A stretch of DNA of 64,000 nucleotides from Himantopus leucocephalus (lineage: Eukaryota; Chordata; Aves; Charadriiformes; Recurvirostridae): NCBI GenBank assembly GCA_003993805.1, contig RSEF01000001.1:187143823-187207822 (forward strand). The letters run 5' to 3'. A program made the position numbers and the translations under genes. Below the pieces are notes generated by a model, which searched no databases, was not told the DNA's origin, and saw only the letters and a list, made by a program, of their open reading frames with translations. Shown here one piece after another: positions 25,425 through 37,103 of the stretch (positions are counted from its first letter, which is position 1; the number at the start of each line of letters is the position of its first letter).

Positions 25425-26100
25425 AGAGATGAAAACAGAAAGGTTTAAAAAGTAATGATTCATTTTGTGTCTGCAAGCCATGGTTACCTTTGGAAAAGAA
25501 GACAGAGGAAACTTGCTGATAACAGCTGGTCTTGAAGCACTTAATGTTTGTAGTATTTTGCAGTTAATTCAGGTAGATGAGGCTCAGTCAGAGGAGGCTA
25601 ACTGCAGAGATATAATACAGAGATTTGAGAAGTGTTACTCATTACATAAAAATGAAACACATCAGCAATACATTTCTAAGCAGAGAGCACAAAAAAATGA
25701 AAACAGAAGTGCTCATGTGTGAAGAGCTAATGTAGCAATTCAGGGACAAACTGAATCCTTGATAATATCAGATCATGATTGGAATCTGGAACAAAACAGC
25801 CTAAAGGAGAAATTAATGTAAGACTCAGATTTAACTCTCGATCAGCGATTAGAATTTGCCTAGCATAGAGAGTTACACAGAGCAGACAAACCCATGGATT
25901 GCAGACAGCCCTCTGAGGCTTGCAGACATGATAGAGAATCCAGAATACAGCAAGAAAGGACACCTGAGGCAGAAAAGCATCCAGAGGTCAAAGTAAGAAT
26001 CTATTGAAACCAGAACACGATGCTCCACATGCTGTGGTAAACAGCTGGAGTCAGCTGAAACAACTGAGCCCCAGGATATGGCAAAACCAGAACTAATAGA
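25425..26100 (+). pseudogene. Decayed Ty3/gypsy-like retrotransposon gag relic
   Basis: A single plus-strand frame runs from 25459 to about 26008 with only three internal stops (TGA 25720, TAA 25819, TAG 25861). Its translation follows the order of a gypsy-type Gag: a KEDRGNLLITAGLEAL helix-turn segment, then RDIIQRFEKCYSLHKNET, then GQTESLI, then LKEKLM before DSDLTLDQRLEFA. The last block recalls the conserved (R/D)xDLTLxxAxxxA box near the capsid end. After a frame shift there is C-S-T-C-C-G-K-Q (26021-26044), and in the first frame APGYGK (about 26068-26085), together resembling a CxxCGKxH..CPAYGKxC zinc knuckle. Gag normally forms the particle shell of these retrotransposons. I see no protease or pol and no LTRs. 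The assignment rests on motif memory, not a search. It could be a relic of another gag-like gene. Confidence 0.5.
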
Positions 26101-29100
26101 CTTACTGCCATCTGACAGCAGTCAACCTTATTTCTCACAGGAAACACTGTCCTCACCCCTGCATTGTCCCAGGACTGCATGCAGGGCGTCTCTAAGATTA
26201 AATCACACATTCCTATTTAGTTGTGATTAGCATCTGGGTCACACAGATTTTAAATTTTGCATTATGCTACTTTACACGTTAACGACTGGGCTACTGTCAT
26301 TAAGTTTGGCTACAGAGGAAAGAGGGGAATGTGTCTTTAAGAAGACCTGATACAAGCAGACTAGAAAACTAGACGTTAATATAATCTCAATGTATAAAAG
26401 GCTAAGCAGTGACAATTTACTCACTGAAGGGTCCCAGTTTTAACCGCCTTACTTTCAGTAAGGTAAGTAATGCTCAACCCACCTCCTGTTTAGTTAATTA
26501 ATATAGATGAAGGTAACCAGACTAAACTAGTACTCACAGTCCAAGGAAAATCCTGTCTTTAAAATGTTTGTTCAGACGTCTTCCCGTGTTTCTGAGACCT
26601 GCACTTTGTGGTTAAGCTAAGGTCTGTGAAGAAGGGTGGAACATGGGTGCACGCCAAGAGATAAGAAGGCTACAGATTGAGTATAACTTTCTCACAGATA
26701 TCAGCATCTGACAGTAAGGGGTACTTACATCTGCAAAAGAACTAGACAGAGACCAGATAAGTTGTGAAAGACAGGCACTGACAAAAATTCCTTTAGATAG
26801 TCCAGGAGGACTGCATCCATACCTCATTTCAAAAAATGAACACTTCTCTTAAGAAATAATTTGGTGAAGGATATCTTTGATAGTTGAAAAGGCTGTATCT
26901 TCAGTGCTTGCTTTTTTTCCCCCAGCTCTGTTCTCTAAGTAGGCTCTAAAAGACATCATCAAAAAGTATCTTTGAAATGAAACGGGTACCTGAGTAAACT
27001 TAAAGTTAGAAGTTTTAAAGGCCTTCCTTTAAGGCTGTACACTTTCTTGAAGCTTGAGATCTGTCAAGTTTCATATGGTACAATGAGGAATATAATGTAG
27101 AATAACGACTCATTCTCAAAAAAAAAAAGGTTAAAACAGATCCGGGACAAAGCTTCATACAAAACACACACAGTATTATGAATATTCTTAAGCTTTATAA
27201 ACTTTCATAGCCAATCTGTCTCTCATATTATTGATATCCTTTGATATACATTTACTGTCATTTACTGTGATGCCAAATTCATTTTTCAAGTCTATTGTTT
27301 CAGTGTAATATTTTGAGAAAGAAGCAGCATTTAAAAATATGACCACTCTACCTAGATGCTAATTCATTTCTACAAAAAAGAGAAAGCCATTATAAGAAGA
27401 CAAGACCATATATGAAAAGTAAATATATCATCATGGTTATACATATCAAATATACGAGGTATGAGGAAACTATATTCTCTATGCAAAAGAGACATTCTGC
27501 TCTATAATTTCAAACTGAGTACATTTTTATCTTTCATTTTGGATAGCTTTTATCATATTCACCCTTTTCTACTCTGCTCAGAAATAATGAACAACTTCAA
27601 AAGGTTATATTTTTAGTTGAAAAGACTTTCAAGTGAATTTTAATTTTTTTTTTAAAAAAGAGAGAAATAAAAAACTGGAGAAAAGGGGAAAATATATGGC
27701 AAAGTTACAACACAATGTCTCCTCCTGCTTCCAGTGAATGCTTGTTTTCTAACATGGTGTAAATGGCACGAAGGTATACAAGATCAGTTGTGGTATCTGT
27801 GAAAACTGCATAGAAATATAGTTAATACCACATAATAGAAAAAGAACCAGTAGCAGCTAGATTTGTCAGCTAGCACAAAGAACCAAAATAACACTTACTA
27901 GCTGTCTCAGCAGAGCGGATAGTGTGTGTCAAACACTAAGAAGCAGTCTTCCCCATAAGCAATTTTCAGACAGTTGAATCCACAATGCTAGAGCCAGTTT
28001 ATAGTTGCTTTTAGTTTTGTTTCCATTATTGAAACAGACCAATTTTTACACTGCCTTGGTCTCTCTTATAAATTATTCCTACAAACACTTAAACGCGAGT
28101 AACTTTATGTGAGTCATTCTCTTAGTAAAGCTCTATACATACATACATAATTATTTGCAAGATCAGGCTGCTGAACTGTGTGTAGAACACAGCAAACATT
28201 ATACTCTGCTCACAGACAGAAACTGAGCATAACATAGAGAGCTAGAATAGCTTGTCATTTGTAAAGAATAATGCCTCAAATCCATATACAATATAATGAA
28301 AATCCTCTTAATATTACTAAGCACAGTATGTCTGCTTACATACTTCCATATATATTTGAAGTGCTATGTATACAAAGCCCCTGAATGCCTTCTAGCTCCT
28401 AAGTAGCATAATCCTGATCATAAGATTGATTGTTTGCAGAAGACGAGTGTTGGAAGTCGGCATGGCTTACGGTGAATCATTCATGGCCAATTCGAGATCT
28501 GAAATGACAGTGGTTAAAAATTAAGCAGTTAATTATCAACAACTGCCTGAAATACTATTTTGAAGTGAACATTTGTATGCTATTCACTCATTTTAAAACA
28601 CCTGGCAGTAAGAAAAGAATACTTTTTCAAATAGTTGATTTTTTCCCAGAAACAATGTTTTGCTGATTTATGGATTCTTTTAATACAAGGATTTTTCTTC
28701 TGTGGGCATATCATAATAGAAAATGGAAAGTTGACTAAAGCTCTGCAGAACCCTTGAAAGAGATCTGTCTAAAAGTAGGCTATTGTATAAAACAAATCGA
28801 GTAGAATTTTCATACTGGCTGAATCACAGGCAAACAACCAGAAGGAAGACAGAACAGAGATAAATTTGAATGAGGGATGTGAAGTCAATGAAGAAAATTC
28901 TGCTCCTTGACCACGACGCCAAGATAACATTACAATAAAGATGACACTATAAGTCATAACAAGTAGACCCAAATTGCATATAACTCCACAGATTTTCATA
29001 TCACATCTCCCATTGGGTTACAGAAACAACATACTTGGGGTCAGAAGGATATAATCAGGACATGATGCGGTCCACTGAGTTCAAGAAGAAAAATATTGCA

Positions 29101-32100
29101 GACCTGTTGCTGTAAATTGTAACTGGCAATAAAAGCAGCAGCAGACCTGTCCAGACTAGAGAAGAAATTTCCTATAGAAGTCTACTTAAGTGTCTGGAAA
29201 GCACAGAACCACATTTTTTCAAAGTAAAAGAAATACAATGAAATATAGGCAAATATGTCCTGCAAAAATCTTCAGGAAGTGTTTTGAAAGTCAAACCATT
29301 GCACTTTTTGGCAATTAATTATTTAATAAGAAACAACTAACAATAAATGAACATGGAATATGTGATATTGAAGTTGTTTATGAACTGTAGCTCACTGGTG
29401 GCATTGTAGTACCAAAATGCTTCCCATAACAGCAACAAGATACATCATTTAGTGGTGTTTCTAGACTGTGGCTCTTTAGATAAATAGCATTTGGGTTAAA
29501 ATTCCCCCTTTGTAGTGATGACCTGCACAAGCCTACACAAATGCTATACTTTGAGCACTTCATTAGTGCATTGGCTTCAAGCAGAGCCACTCTGTCCTGA
29601 ACTTCACCCGTGAAGTAGTGAATCAAAACAAGAGATTCTTTGCAGTGTTTCCTTAAAATGAAACAAAAGTATTAATCCATTAGCCTTGGACATAAACTAA
29701 TGTCATCACCTGCCAGATAATTCTATACAACTTTTAATCACTGTTCTAATTAGTGATGTTTTCTTTTGTCTACTGTGCAGTTCAATTAGCACACACTGCA
29801 AAGGAAATACTGCACTTTCACTTGCAAGACGTCATTTTTATACTTGATTAAGATTTTTTGTCATGTGGAAAAAATATATCCTTTATTTTCTACTTTCTAT
29901 GTTAGGGATAGTTTTTCAGTGGAGAAGGTTGTTTGCTTTATTTAAATAAATCCTTGATCAAAGGTGTTTATCTTGTGTTTTCAGGAGAGAAGCATCATGG
30001 ACTAAAGCAATGAATATATAAAGAGAGAAGCAAATTCAAGAAATAAACTCTGTGACAACAGCATACTGATAGGCAGGCAGTTTAAGATACTGAGAAATGT
30101 TTTGACTCTACATCTAAAGACAGATATTTATATTTATGATAAATGTATGCCTGATTCATCCAGGGATATATTTCCCCCAGTATAAAGGGGCTAAACCCTT
30201 TTGAGAGTTGCACCTTCAGTTTGCAGATTTTAGGATATGATTCAACTCTATGTACAATGAGTAAATCCATTCCCTTCTCCTGAGATAACAAAAAATTTCT
30301 CCTACACAATGTGAAGCAGAATTACTGGAACTGTTTGCAATAGCATAGAGGTCTATCTTACTGTTTATTTGGCTCATGACCTTCTAGCTATGGCTGAAGT
30401 AAAAAATGCTGGAAAAGGTAGTGGGTTTAAGTCAATAAATGTAGCTATTCCAAAATATCACTCATTGCACAAAATGCACTGAGAGATATTAAAAGCTAAA
30501 AAAAAATTTAAAAATCAGGCTCTTCTGCTTTCTATCAAGGGTTCATTCATTAAAAGTGACATTCATTAAAATTTGTAATTCTCAACAGTTTTGACATTCA
30601 CAGTTCTGAAGAGATATAGTACAGAAGCCATTACAGTACATACTTACATATTGCATTATAATACATTGTGCTACATTTGTTGTATATGCATATATATATA
30701 TGTTTGCATATTCAGTTCCATTTCAGTTTCATAACTGAATAATGTTATTGCAGTATTACAGATCTAAATGATTTTTCTGCTACAGTCATGATAGTTGTTG
30801 TAAATGTGAATTTTTTATAGTGGTGCTTTATCTAAATACATGTTCATTAATCTAGCTGCTTTATTTAAGTTACTCCTGGGGTAACTATACAACATTAAAG
30901 ACTATTCAAAATGGAAGAGGGTTATCTATTCTTGTTAGGAAAAAGCTAGTCTGCTGCAGGTAATTTTTCTAACATTGATATAAGCTAGAGCCATTCTGCT
31001 GCTTTAGAATTAGAAAGCATATCTCACTGTTTAACCAATGACCCAGCCAACCCTGTTAGATAGCCTGCAAAACTTTCAAAAAGTTCTGTTGGAATTTCTG
31101 GTTATCATCTATCCTAAAGCCAAAAGCACCTGTGATTAAGGAAGAACTTGTGGCTTTTACTGAATTTAAAATAAAGTTAAAATCTACAATTTGGCGACAG
31201 AAACAGTCACTGTTCCAGCTGTTGAAAGGTAATTGGATTAGAATAATGAGCACATATTTCTGTTTGGTAATTACTGTACTTCCCTGAAAAGACTATTGTG
31301 CAAAGGTAATTGTACTGGAGAGTTTCAAAGATGTGCTTTTATTTCCACAGCTACTGTGTTTTACAAAGTGCAGTGCTGATGATATCGGTTTAATTTATTA
31401 CAAGGGGATGAAGGTATTAATATTTTATAAAGTATTATATACATTCCAACATCTGATCTATGAAGTGATCATTTAATGGAAAGGTGAAAAGAATGGGTAT
31501 ACAAATGTTCACTGGGACTACATCATGTGGGTGACACTGACCTAAAGAAGCTGTGGTCTTTGACTCAGGGACCCTACAGAGCCTTGCTTGTGAGTCTGGT
31601 GTATGAGCAGCAGCACCCTCAGATGAGTGGCAGTAGACTCTGGACTTGCAGCCTCAAGAGTTACAATCTCACAGGCATGACCAGGGCTATAAAGGCTTCT
31701 CTTCTACTACCTTCTACCATAATGTCAAATAAGTAATGAAATGTTCTAAGTCAATTTAAGCGACTGAAGCTTTGAAACCCCAGATAGGAAGATCTATAGT
31801 CTAGATTTAGGATGCTTGGTTTTTGACCTGTGAGTGAAATGCGACACAAACCATGTTTACGCTCAGGCTCAGGCTGGCTGTGCACTGCAGAGGCATTTAC
31901 AGTCTATATGTATAGTAAGAGACCTGTGAACTCTTCTGAATTCCCAGATCTGGATGTTCACTGGTGCTGCTCCCAGTGCCCTGGTGGCTTGAGAGCCATG
32001 CAGACCCCCACCTCCAGTATACTACCCTTCACTGTCATAATAAGAACTTCAAGTTCTAATTTCCACAGGAGACAAAAAATAAGCGAGTGGAGAAACAGGA

Positions 32101-32723
32101 ACTGTGGAAAGATCTAAACAGGTGCATGATGTGGAGAATGAGTATCCCATTGCCATGTACCCCAATGCACTCCAGTAACTAGGTTGAGATTAGCTGTAGT
32201 GTCCTTGCATTGTACTCTAGGCTAACATTAGCTTTAGTGTCCTTGCATTGTAGTAAACTCTGCTGGTTAAACTCCCATTAAGGCTATGAGCAAGCTGTCA
32301 CTTCTAAAACAGCTATCAGTCTCTTTGGTATTGTCCAAAACTAGCAGCTCAGAAGCCCCAGGAGCAGAGAACAATTAAGCATTGCTGAAATTCACCTTTG
32401 GATGTTCTCCTGAGCTGTGTGAAATTCAGATTGCCGCAATCCATATGTACAAATCAAGGGACTATATTTTGTCTGTGATATACTGAGGAGAATATTTAAA
32501 TTATAGCAAAAAGAGGACATACTGTTCTCATAGGTATAGCTTCAACTGTCCTTGTGGTGGCTTATTTCTTGTTAGACAAGGTTGCTTTCTTAGTTGCTGT
32601 TGGATATAAATGCAGAAAAAAGTAAAAAAAAAAGATTGTTTTCGAACTTCTCACCAATCTGCTACTGAAGTCGTAGTTATTTAGGAGTTTCAAAGTTTAT
32701 ATCAGAATTGTAGCATCCAAGTC
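26101..32723. other. AT-rich noncoding stretch
   Basis: No gene or clear transposon is recognised. It may hold remains of the pol or LTR of the gypsy-like relic on its left, but none could be identified by eye. Features are an A run near 27119-27128, a T/A block near 27645-27658, an alternating AT block near 30684-30701, and a 38-bp two-copy duplication at 32181-32253. The segment 29690-29800 has several homeodomain-like TAATTAG and E-box-like CACCTG words, but this is not diagnostic. Confidence 0.45.
32181..32253. repeat. 38-bp two-copy tandem duplication
   Basis: AGG..ATTAGCTGTAGTGTCCTTGC at 32181-32218 is followed directly by a similar unit at 32219-32253 sharing TAGTGTCCTTGCATTGTA exactly. 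The second copy differs at a few bases and is truncated. No function is evident. Confidence 0.75.
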
Positions 32724-32760
32724 ATAGAATCATAGAATTGTTAAGGTTGGAAGGGACCTT
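32724..32760 (-). mobile_element. CR1 LINE 3' end, cut by assembly gap
   Basis: The plus strand reads AATCATAGAATTGTTAAGG then TTGGAAGGGACCTT, the reverse complement of a CR1 3' terminus. It runs into the 100-N gap at 32761. The rest of the copy is presumably inside the gap. The sequence right of the gap (from 32861) is not recognisably CR1, so the 5' end of the copy is also hidden there. Confidence 0.88.
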
Positions 32761-32860
32761 NNNNNNNNNNNNNNNNNNNNNNNNNNNNNNNNNNNNNNNN
32801 NNNNNNNNNNNNNNNNNNNNNNNNNNNNNNNNNNNNNNNNNNNNNNNNNNNNNNNNNNNN
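32761..32860. other. Assembly gap (100 N)
   Basis: Exactly 100 N, bordered on the left by a CR1 3' end. The break probably reflects an unresolved CR1 copy of unknown length. Confidence 0.98.
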
Positions 32861-33128
32861 TCACGATCTCGAGACTTCTCCCAGCCGTTTGTAGAATATT
32901 TCACCTGTCAAAGTCATCAAGCATATCTTGTAATATCAAAAAATTATATTGGAACAGGAAGAGAGAGAAGTATAACAATTTTACTTTGCTTTTACTTTCA
33001 GTGCGCATTATTCCTTGCTTGAGTACACGGTTAACAGCACTTAGTGAGTACCTTTGCAAATCCCAGTGATTTTGTGAATTTTAGCACACAAGATTTTCCA
33101 CTGGGTATTTTTAATACTTTTTACTATT

Positions 33129-33169
33129 TCTCCCTTTTTTTTTTTTTGNTCTCCCTTTTTTTTTTTTTG
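33129..33169. repeat. 20-bp exact duplication flanking a single N (assembly join)
   Basis: TCTCCC plus 13 T plus G at 33129-33148 is repeated exactly at 33150-33169, with one N at 33149 between. It has the same form as the 42-bp case at 14087, so it is most likely an unmerged contig overlap at a homopolymer. Confidence 0.85.
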
Positions 33170-34735
33170 GTAATTAGGAAAGCGCATTTCACTCCCTCAA
33201 CAAACAGACATGAATTTCAAGTGACCAGTCACGTAACATAGATAGTATATGGTAATTATAGTTTGCAATCCACAGAAATACAGGTATCTTGATTGCACAG
33301 TGACATGATAGATTAGAAATTAGTAGCTGTTTGGGTAAATATGATGATCTGGATTACTTTACGCATGCTACAGTGTAGGTATCTAGATCTATTTCCTTTT
33401 ATAGCCAATGAGAGAGAAATGGTTGTTTAAGGTGCAATACAACAGACCTGTTTTAGACATCTACCTCAGGACAGTGTTTTGAACTGTTCCTTAGAAGCAC
33501 TCATTTCTCTTGGGTGATTCACTCTATGTTGCACATTTCTGCATGTAATCAGCAGGATTTCACTACCAGGTATTCCCCATGCAGTGTCTCCAAAGCAAAG
33601 CAGCCATAAACTGTAAAGTGGACATCCCCAGGATAATTGCCCTTTTCGCAAGTAGTACAGAAGCATGCAATTGCTCGGTATTTTTTTTAGCACCAGGGCA
33701 ACAGCTAGGTAAAACAGATATAAGTATTCTATGACTAGACTAACAGTATTTTGTTCAGCAGGGATCATAGGACTTTGTGACAACTCGTTTTGGTTTTTAG
33801 ACACCCCAAACATAGTCCCTGTCTATATATATATTTACATGATACAACCGGTAAACTGTCACACAAGAACCCCAAGCATTATATGGGACCTTGAAACCAC
33901 TTTAACATGACAGGAAGGGGATCTTGTTAAACTCACTCTATATAAAAGCCTGAAGGGAAGGAGGAGACATGTGAGTCTATCTCTTTCAGGCTCAAAGAAA
34001 CCCTTCTGAACCTAGAGAATTCCCAATTTATAAATGTCTATTAGACAATCCTACCAAACTGGGCAATTGTGGCACCCATTTTATTACCACAGGGGAGAAT
34101 TTTGTTTCATTCTCTGAAAGGGCAAGTAAGCAACTTACCTTCTAGGCAGGGTACTGTGTCAAGGATCATGTGTGGCTGGAGGCTTCTTCTGATGATCTTT
34201 CAGTCAGTCGGCAGACTTCAGACATGGTCAGGCTGTTAGATATACACCTGTCATCAGTGATTCCCACGTTTACATCAAGGTAGCTCCTCAGGCAGCCCAG
34301 AGGTTTCCTGGATTCAATTCCGAGTTGCTTAGCTCTCTCTAGGTCCTATGTGCGAAGACATAAATGTAACTCTGAGCTCTGAATCCCCCTGTGTGCCCAG
34401 GAAGAGAAGTTAAAGTGGAAATTTATCAAATACTTATTTTTGATCTAACTCATTCTTTCTCTTTCTGTGGCTCAATACACTCTAAATTATTCCCTGCAAC
34501 AGCCTCAACAGAAGATAATCATTGGCAATGCTGGCTGAGTCATGTAAACACTTATTCCCATCATGTGAGCATATCTGGATGATTAGGCAATCTGTGCAGA
34601 AGCTACCTCTATTCCTGGGTAGTCATGTCTTCTTAAAATTGGATAATGCAGTGGATGTCCTTAAAAGAAGACCCCAAATGTTTGAATTATGAAGTATGTA
34701 AATAAAAAAATCTATTCAGCACGTTGGGTCATTTT

Positions 34736-34746
34736 GGGGGGGGGGG
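34736..34746 (+). repeat. G11 homopolymer
   Basis: Eleven consecutive G in an AT-rich context, followed shortly by a T run. Homopolymer length here may be unreliable. Confidence 0.9.
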
Positions 34747-36283
34747 TTATTTTTTTTTGTCCCCTTAGGAAGGACTGTTTTAAGTTCCTGAATGCAAAAA
34801 AAAAGTAAAAAGGCTGCCTGAAGTCTGTAATTCCACATCTCACTGTCCTACAGATAAAAGAACTAAATAGACTTATTCTCTACCTATTAAAGAATAATTT
34901 ATGCTGCTTTACAGTCTTTTATGGGGAGTGCAGTAGGCTGGGGATGTCATAAATACTAAACCTAGACTCAGTATTTGAAACAGGAGATCAGAATCCAAAC
35001 TGAAAAAATCTGTACTACAAAGTCAGTCTTAAGAAACAGGATGGGATTCTAAGGGTCACAATGATCCCTTACCAAGATGAGGTAAGGGGAATAATGCTGA
35101 TGGATAAAAGAAGCAAATGATGACATTTACGAAGGGCAATTCTGTAGACAAATATCTTGAAAANAAAAATATCTTAAAAAAAAAAAAAAAAGGAATCATC
35201 AGAACAAAATAGGGGGTTGGGAGGGGTTGTTTTTGTTTATTTATTTACGCATGTGAGAAAACAGAACAATAGATGCCTGTGGAACTGGGGCAAAAGCATG
35301 TAGTGGTCCACGGTGCTAAAAGGTCAACTGAAGTCTAGAAGCAAAGGAGAAATGAACTATAATGTTGTTCGCTAGGTGAAGAAAAGCAATTTCTGTACTA
35401 TCACTAGAACTGTGCTGAAATTAAAATCAGTTGAGACATTGTTGTGAACAATGATTAGAGAGACAGGAACAGCTATTGGTTGCTGATTGGAGAGGTGGCA
35501 AATGAAGCAGGAGTGATGAAAGGAAATGCTTTGATTGATAACTGGAGAAATGAGATGCTCTTTTTTTTTTTTTTCAAGCCTCTGATGAGAAAATAAAGGT
35601 CAGATATTAGGCTGCACTGTTTCTCCTGAAGACCTTATAAGAAGGGAGCTGGAGTACGGGATTTTAGAATTGCCAAATGTTATGAACTATTTTCAGTGCA
35701 CTAAGCAACAGTAGGATAGCTGGGCCAAATGACAGCAGTTAGAAGCAGATCAGTAGGTAAAAGATGTGAAAGGTTGCAGAAGTAAATAAATAAAGAAATA
35801 ATATATAGATAAAATGGAGAAAGTAGTACTCTTAAGGAAACTGCTACAAGTAGAGATGACATTATTGCTACTTCAGACAGAAGTATGTTATATTAAAAGA
35901 ATAAAACTGCTTTGTTACCTCAAAAGAAACTCTGGAAAGCAAAGAGTATCCATTTGAGTTGAGGTAAGAATTAATGTTATGGGATATTTAACAAGGATTG
36001 TTAGTCGCTTCAAAATGTAAAGATAAGTAAGAGTTAGATTCTGTATTCCAGGGGGATGCTTGATAGAGCATCACAGATATAACCATACTGTATAGGGAGC
36101 AAAGATAATGCCAGCAACAACTTTCATGTATTTTCTCTAATATCAATGTCAGTTCTACATTTTTGAACATTGCTTACTCGTACTGTTAATCTGTGGTTGT
36201 TCATCAGTAATACATATTTGCTAAACTAAAAAAAAAATAATAAATTATATGTCTGTTTCAGTATCTGTTCCAAATTTCACCAT

Positions 36284-37103
36284 GAATCATAGAATGGTTT
36301 AGGTTGGGAGGGACCTTGAAAGATCAACCAGTCCCAACCCCTCCACGCCATGGGCAGGGACGTTTTTCACTAGATCAGGTTGCTCAGAGCCCCATCCAAC
36401 CTGACCTTGAACACTTCCAATGATGGGACATCCACAGCATCTCTGAGCAACCTGTTCTAGTGTCTCATCACCCTCATTGTAAAAGAAATTATATCCAGTC
36501 TAAATCTACCCTCTTTCAATTTAAAACCATTGCCCCTTGTCCTGTCACCACAGGCCCTAGTAAAAAGTCTTTCTCCATCTTTCTTATAAGCCCTCTTTTT
36601 ATACTGGAAGGCCACAATAAGGTCTCCCCGGAGCCTTCTCTTCTCCAGGCTGAACTACCCCAACTCTTGCAGCCTATCTTCCCAGGAGAGGTGCTCCAGC
36701 CCTCTGACCATTTTTGTGGCCTTCCTCTGGACTGTTCTAACAGGTCCATGTCTTTCTTGTGCTGGGGAACCCAGAGCTGGACGCAGTACTCCAGGTGTGG
36801 TCATGCAAGAGCAGAGTAGAGGGGCAGAATCACCTCCCTTGACCTGCTGGCCATGCTTCTTTTGATGTGGCCCGGGATACGGTTGGCTTTCTGTGCTGCA
36901 AGTGCACGTTGCTGGCTCATGACCAATTTTACATCCACCAGTATCCCCAAGTCCTTCTCTGCAGGGCTGTCCTCAATCCATTCATCCCCAGTCTGTACTG
37001 GTACTGGTGATTGCCCTGACCCAGGTGCAGGACCTTGTACTTGGCCTTGTTGAACTTCATGAGGTTCACATGGGCCCACTCCTCAAGCCTGTCTGGATGG
37101 CAG
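36284..37103 (-). mobile_element. CR1 LINE, 820-bp 5'-truncated copy (DGALSNL-type)
   Basis: Read on the minus strand, this covers the region after the RT catalytic core. It includes [41 protein letters not shown], the HKKDMDLLE block, the EG..AP(L)..LG block, and ends in SLEVFKVRLDGALSNLI with a stop. The 3' untranslated end with CCTAAACCATTCTATGATTC follows. The usual Arg codon after YSAL reads as a TGA stop (about 36800), and other lesions occur. It belongs to the same subfamily as the 11.9 kb copy and shows part of what that copy has lost in its gap. The 5' end at about 37100 is a typical truncation point with no terminal inverted repeat. Confidence 0.93.

Larger units (their letters stand above)
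32861..36283. other. Noncoding stretch with two single-N joins and G runs
   Basis: No gene is called. The open frame at 33466-33813 minus (115 codons) lacks a recognisable domain. Single N bases at 33149 and 35164 mark contig joins. G-rich tracts occur at 34736-34746 (G11) and at 35212-35226 (G5, G3, G4 runs). A and T runs occur at 35176-35191 and near 35562-35575. Confidence 0.5.

Noticed and set aside
33466..33813. 115-codon minus-strand open frame
   Set aside because: No family, no clear splice sites and a patchwork hydrophobic composition; its length is within what AT-rich noncoding DNA yields here.
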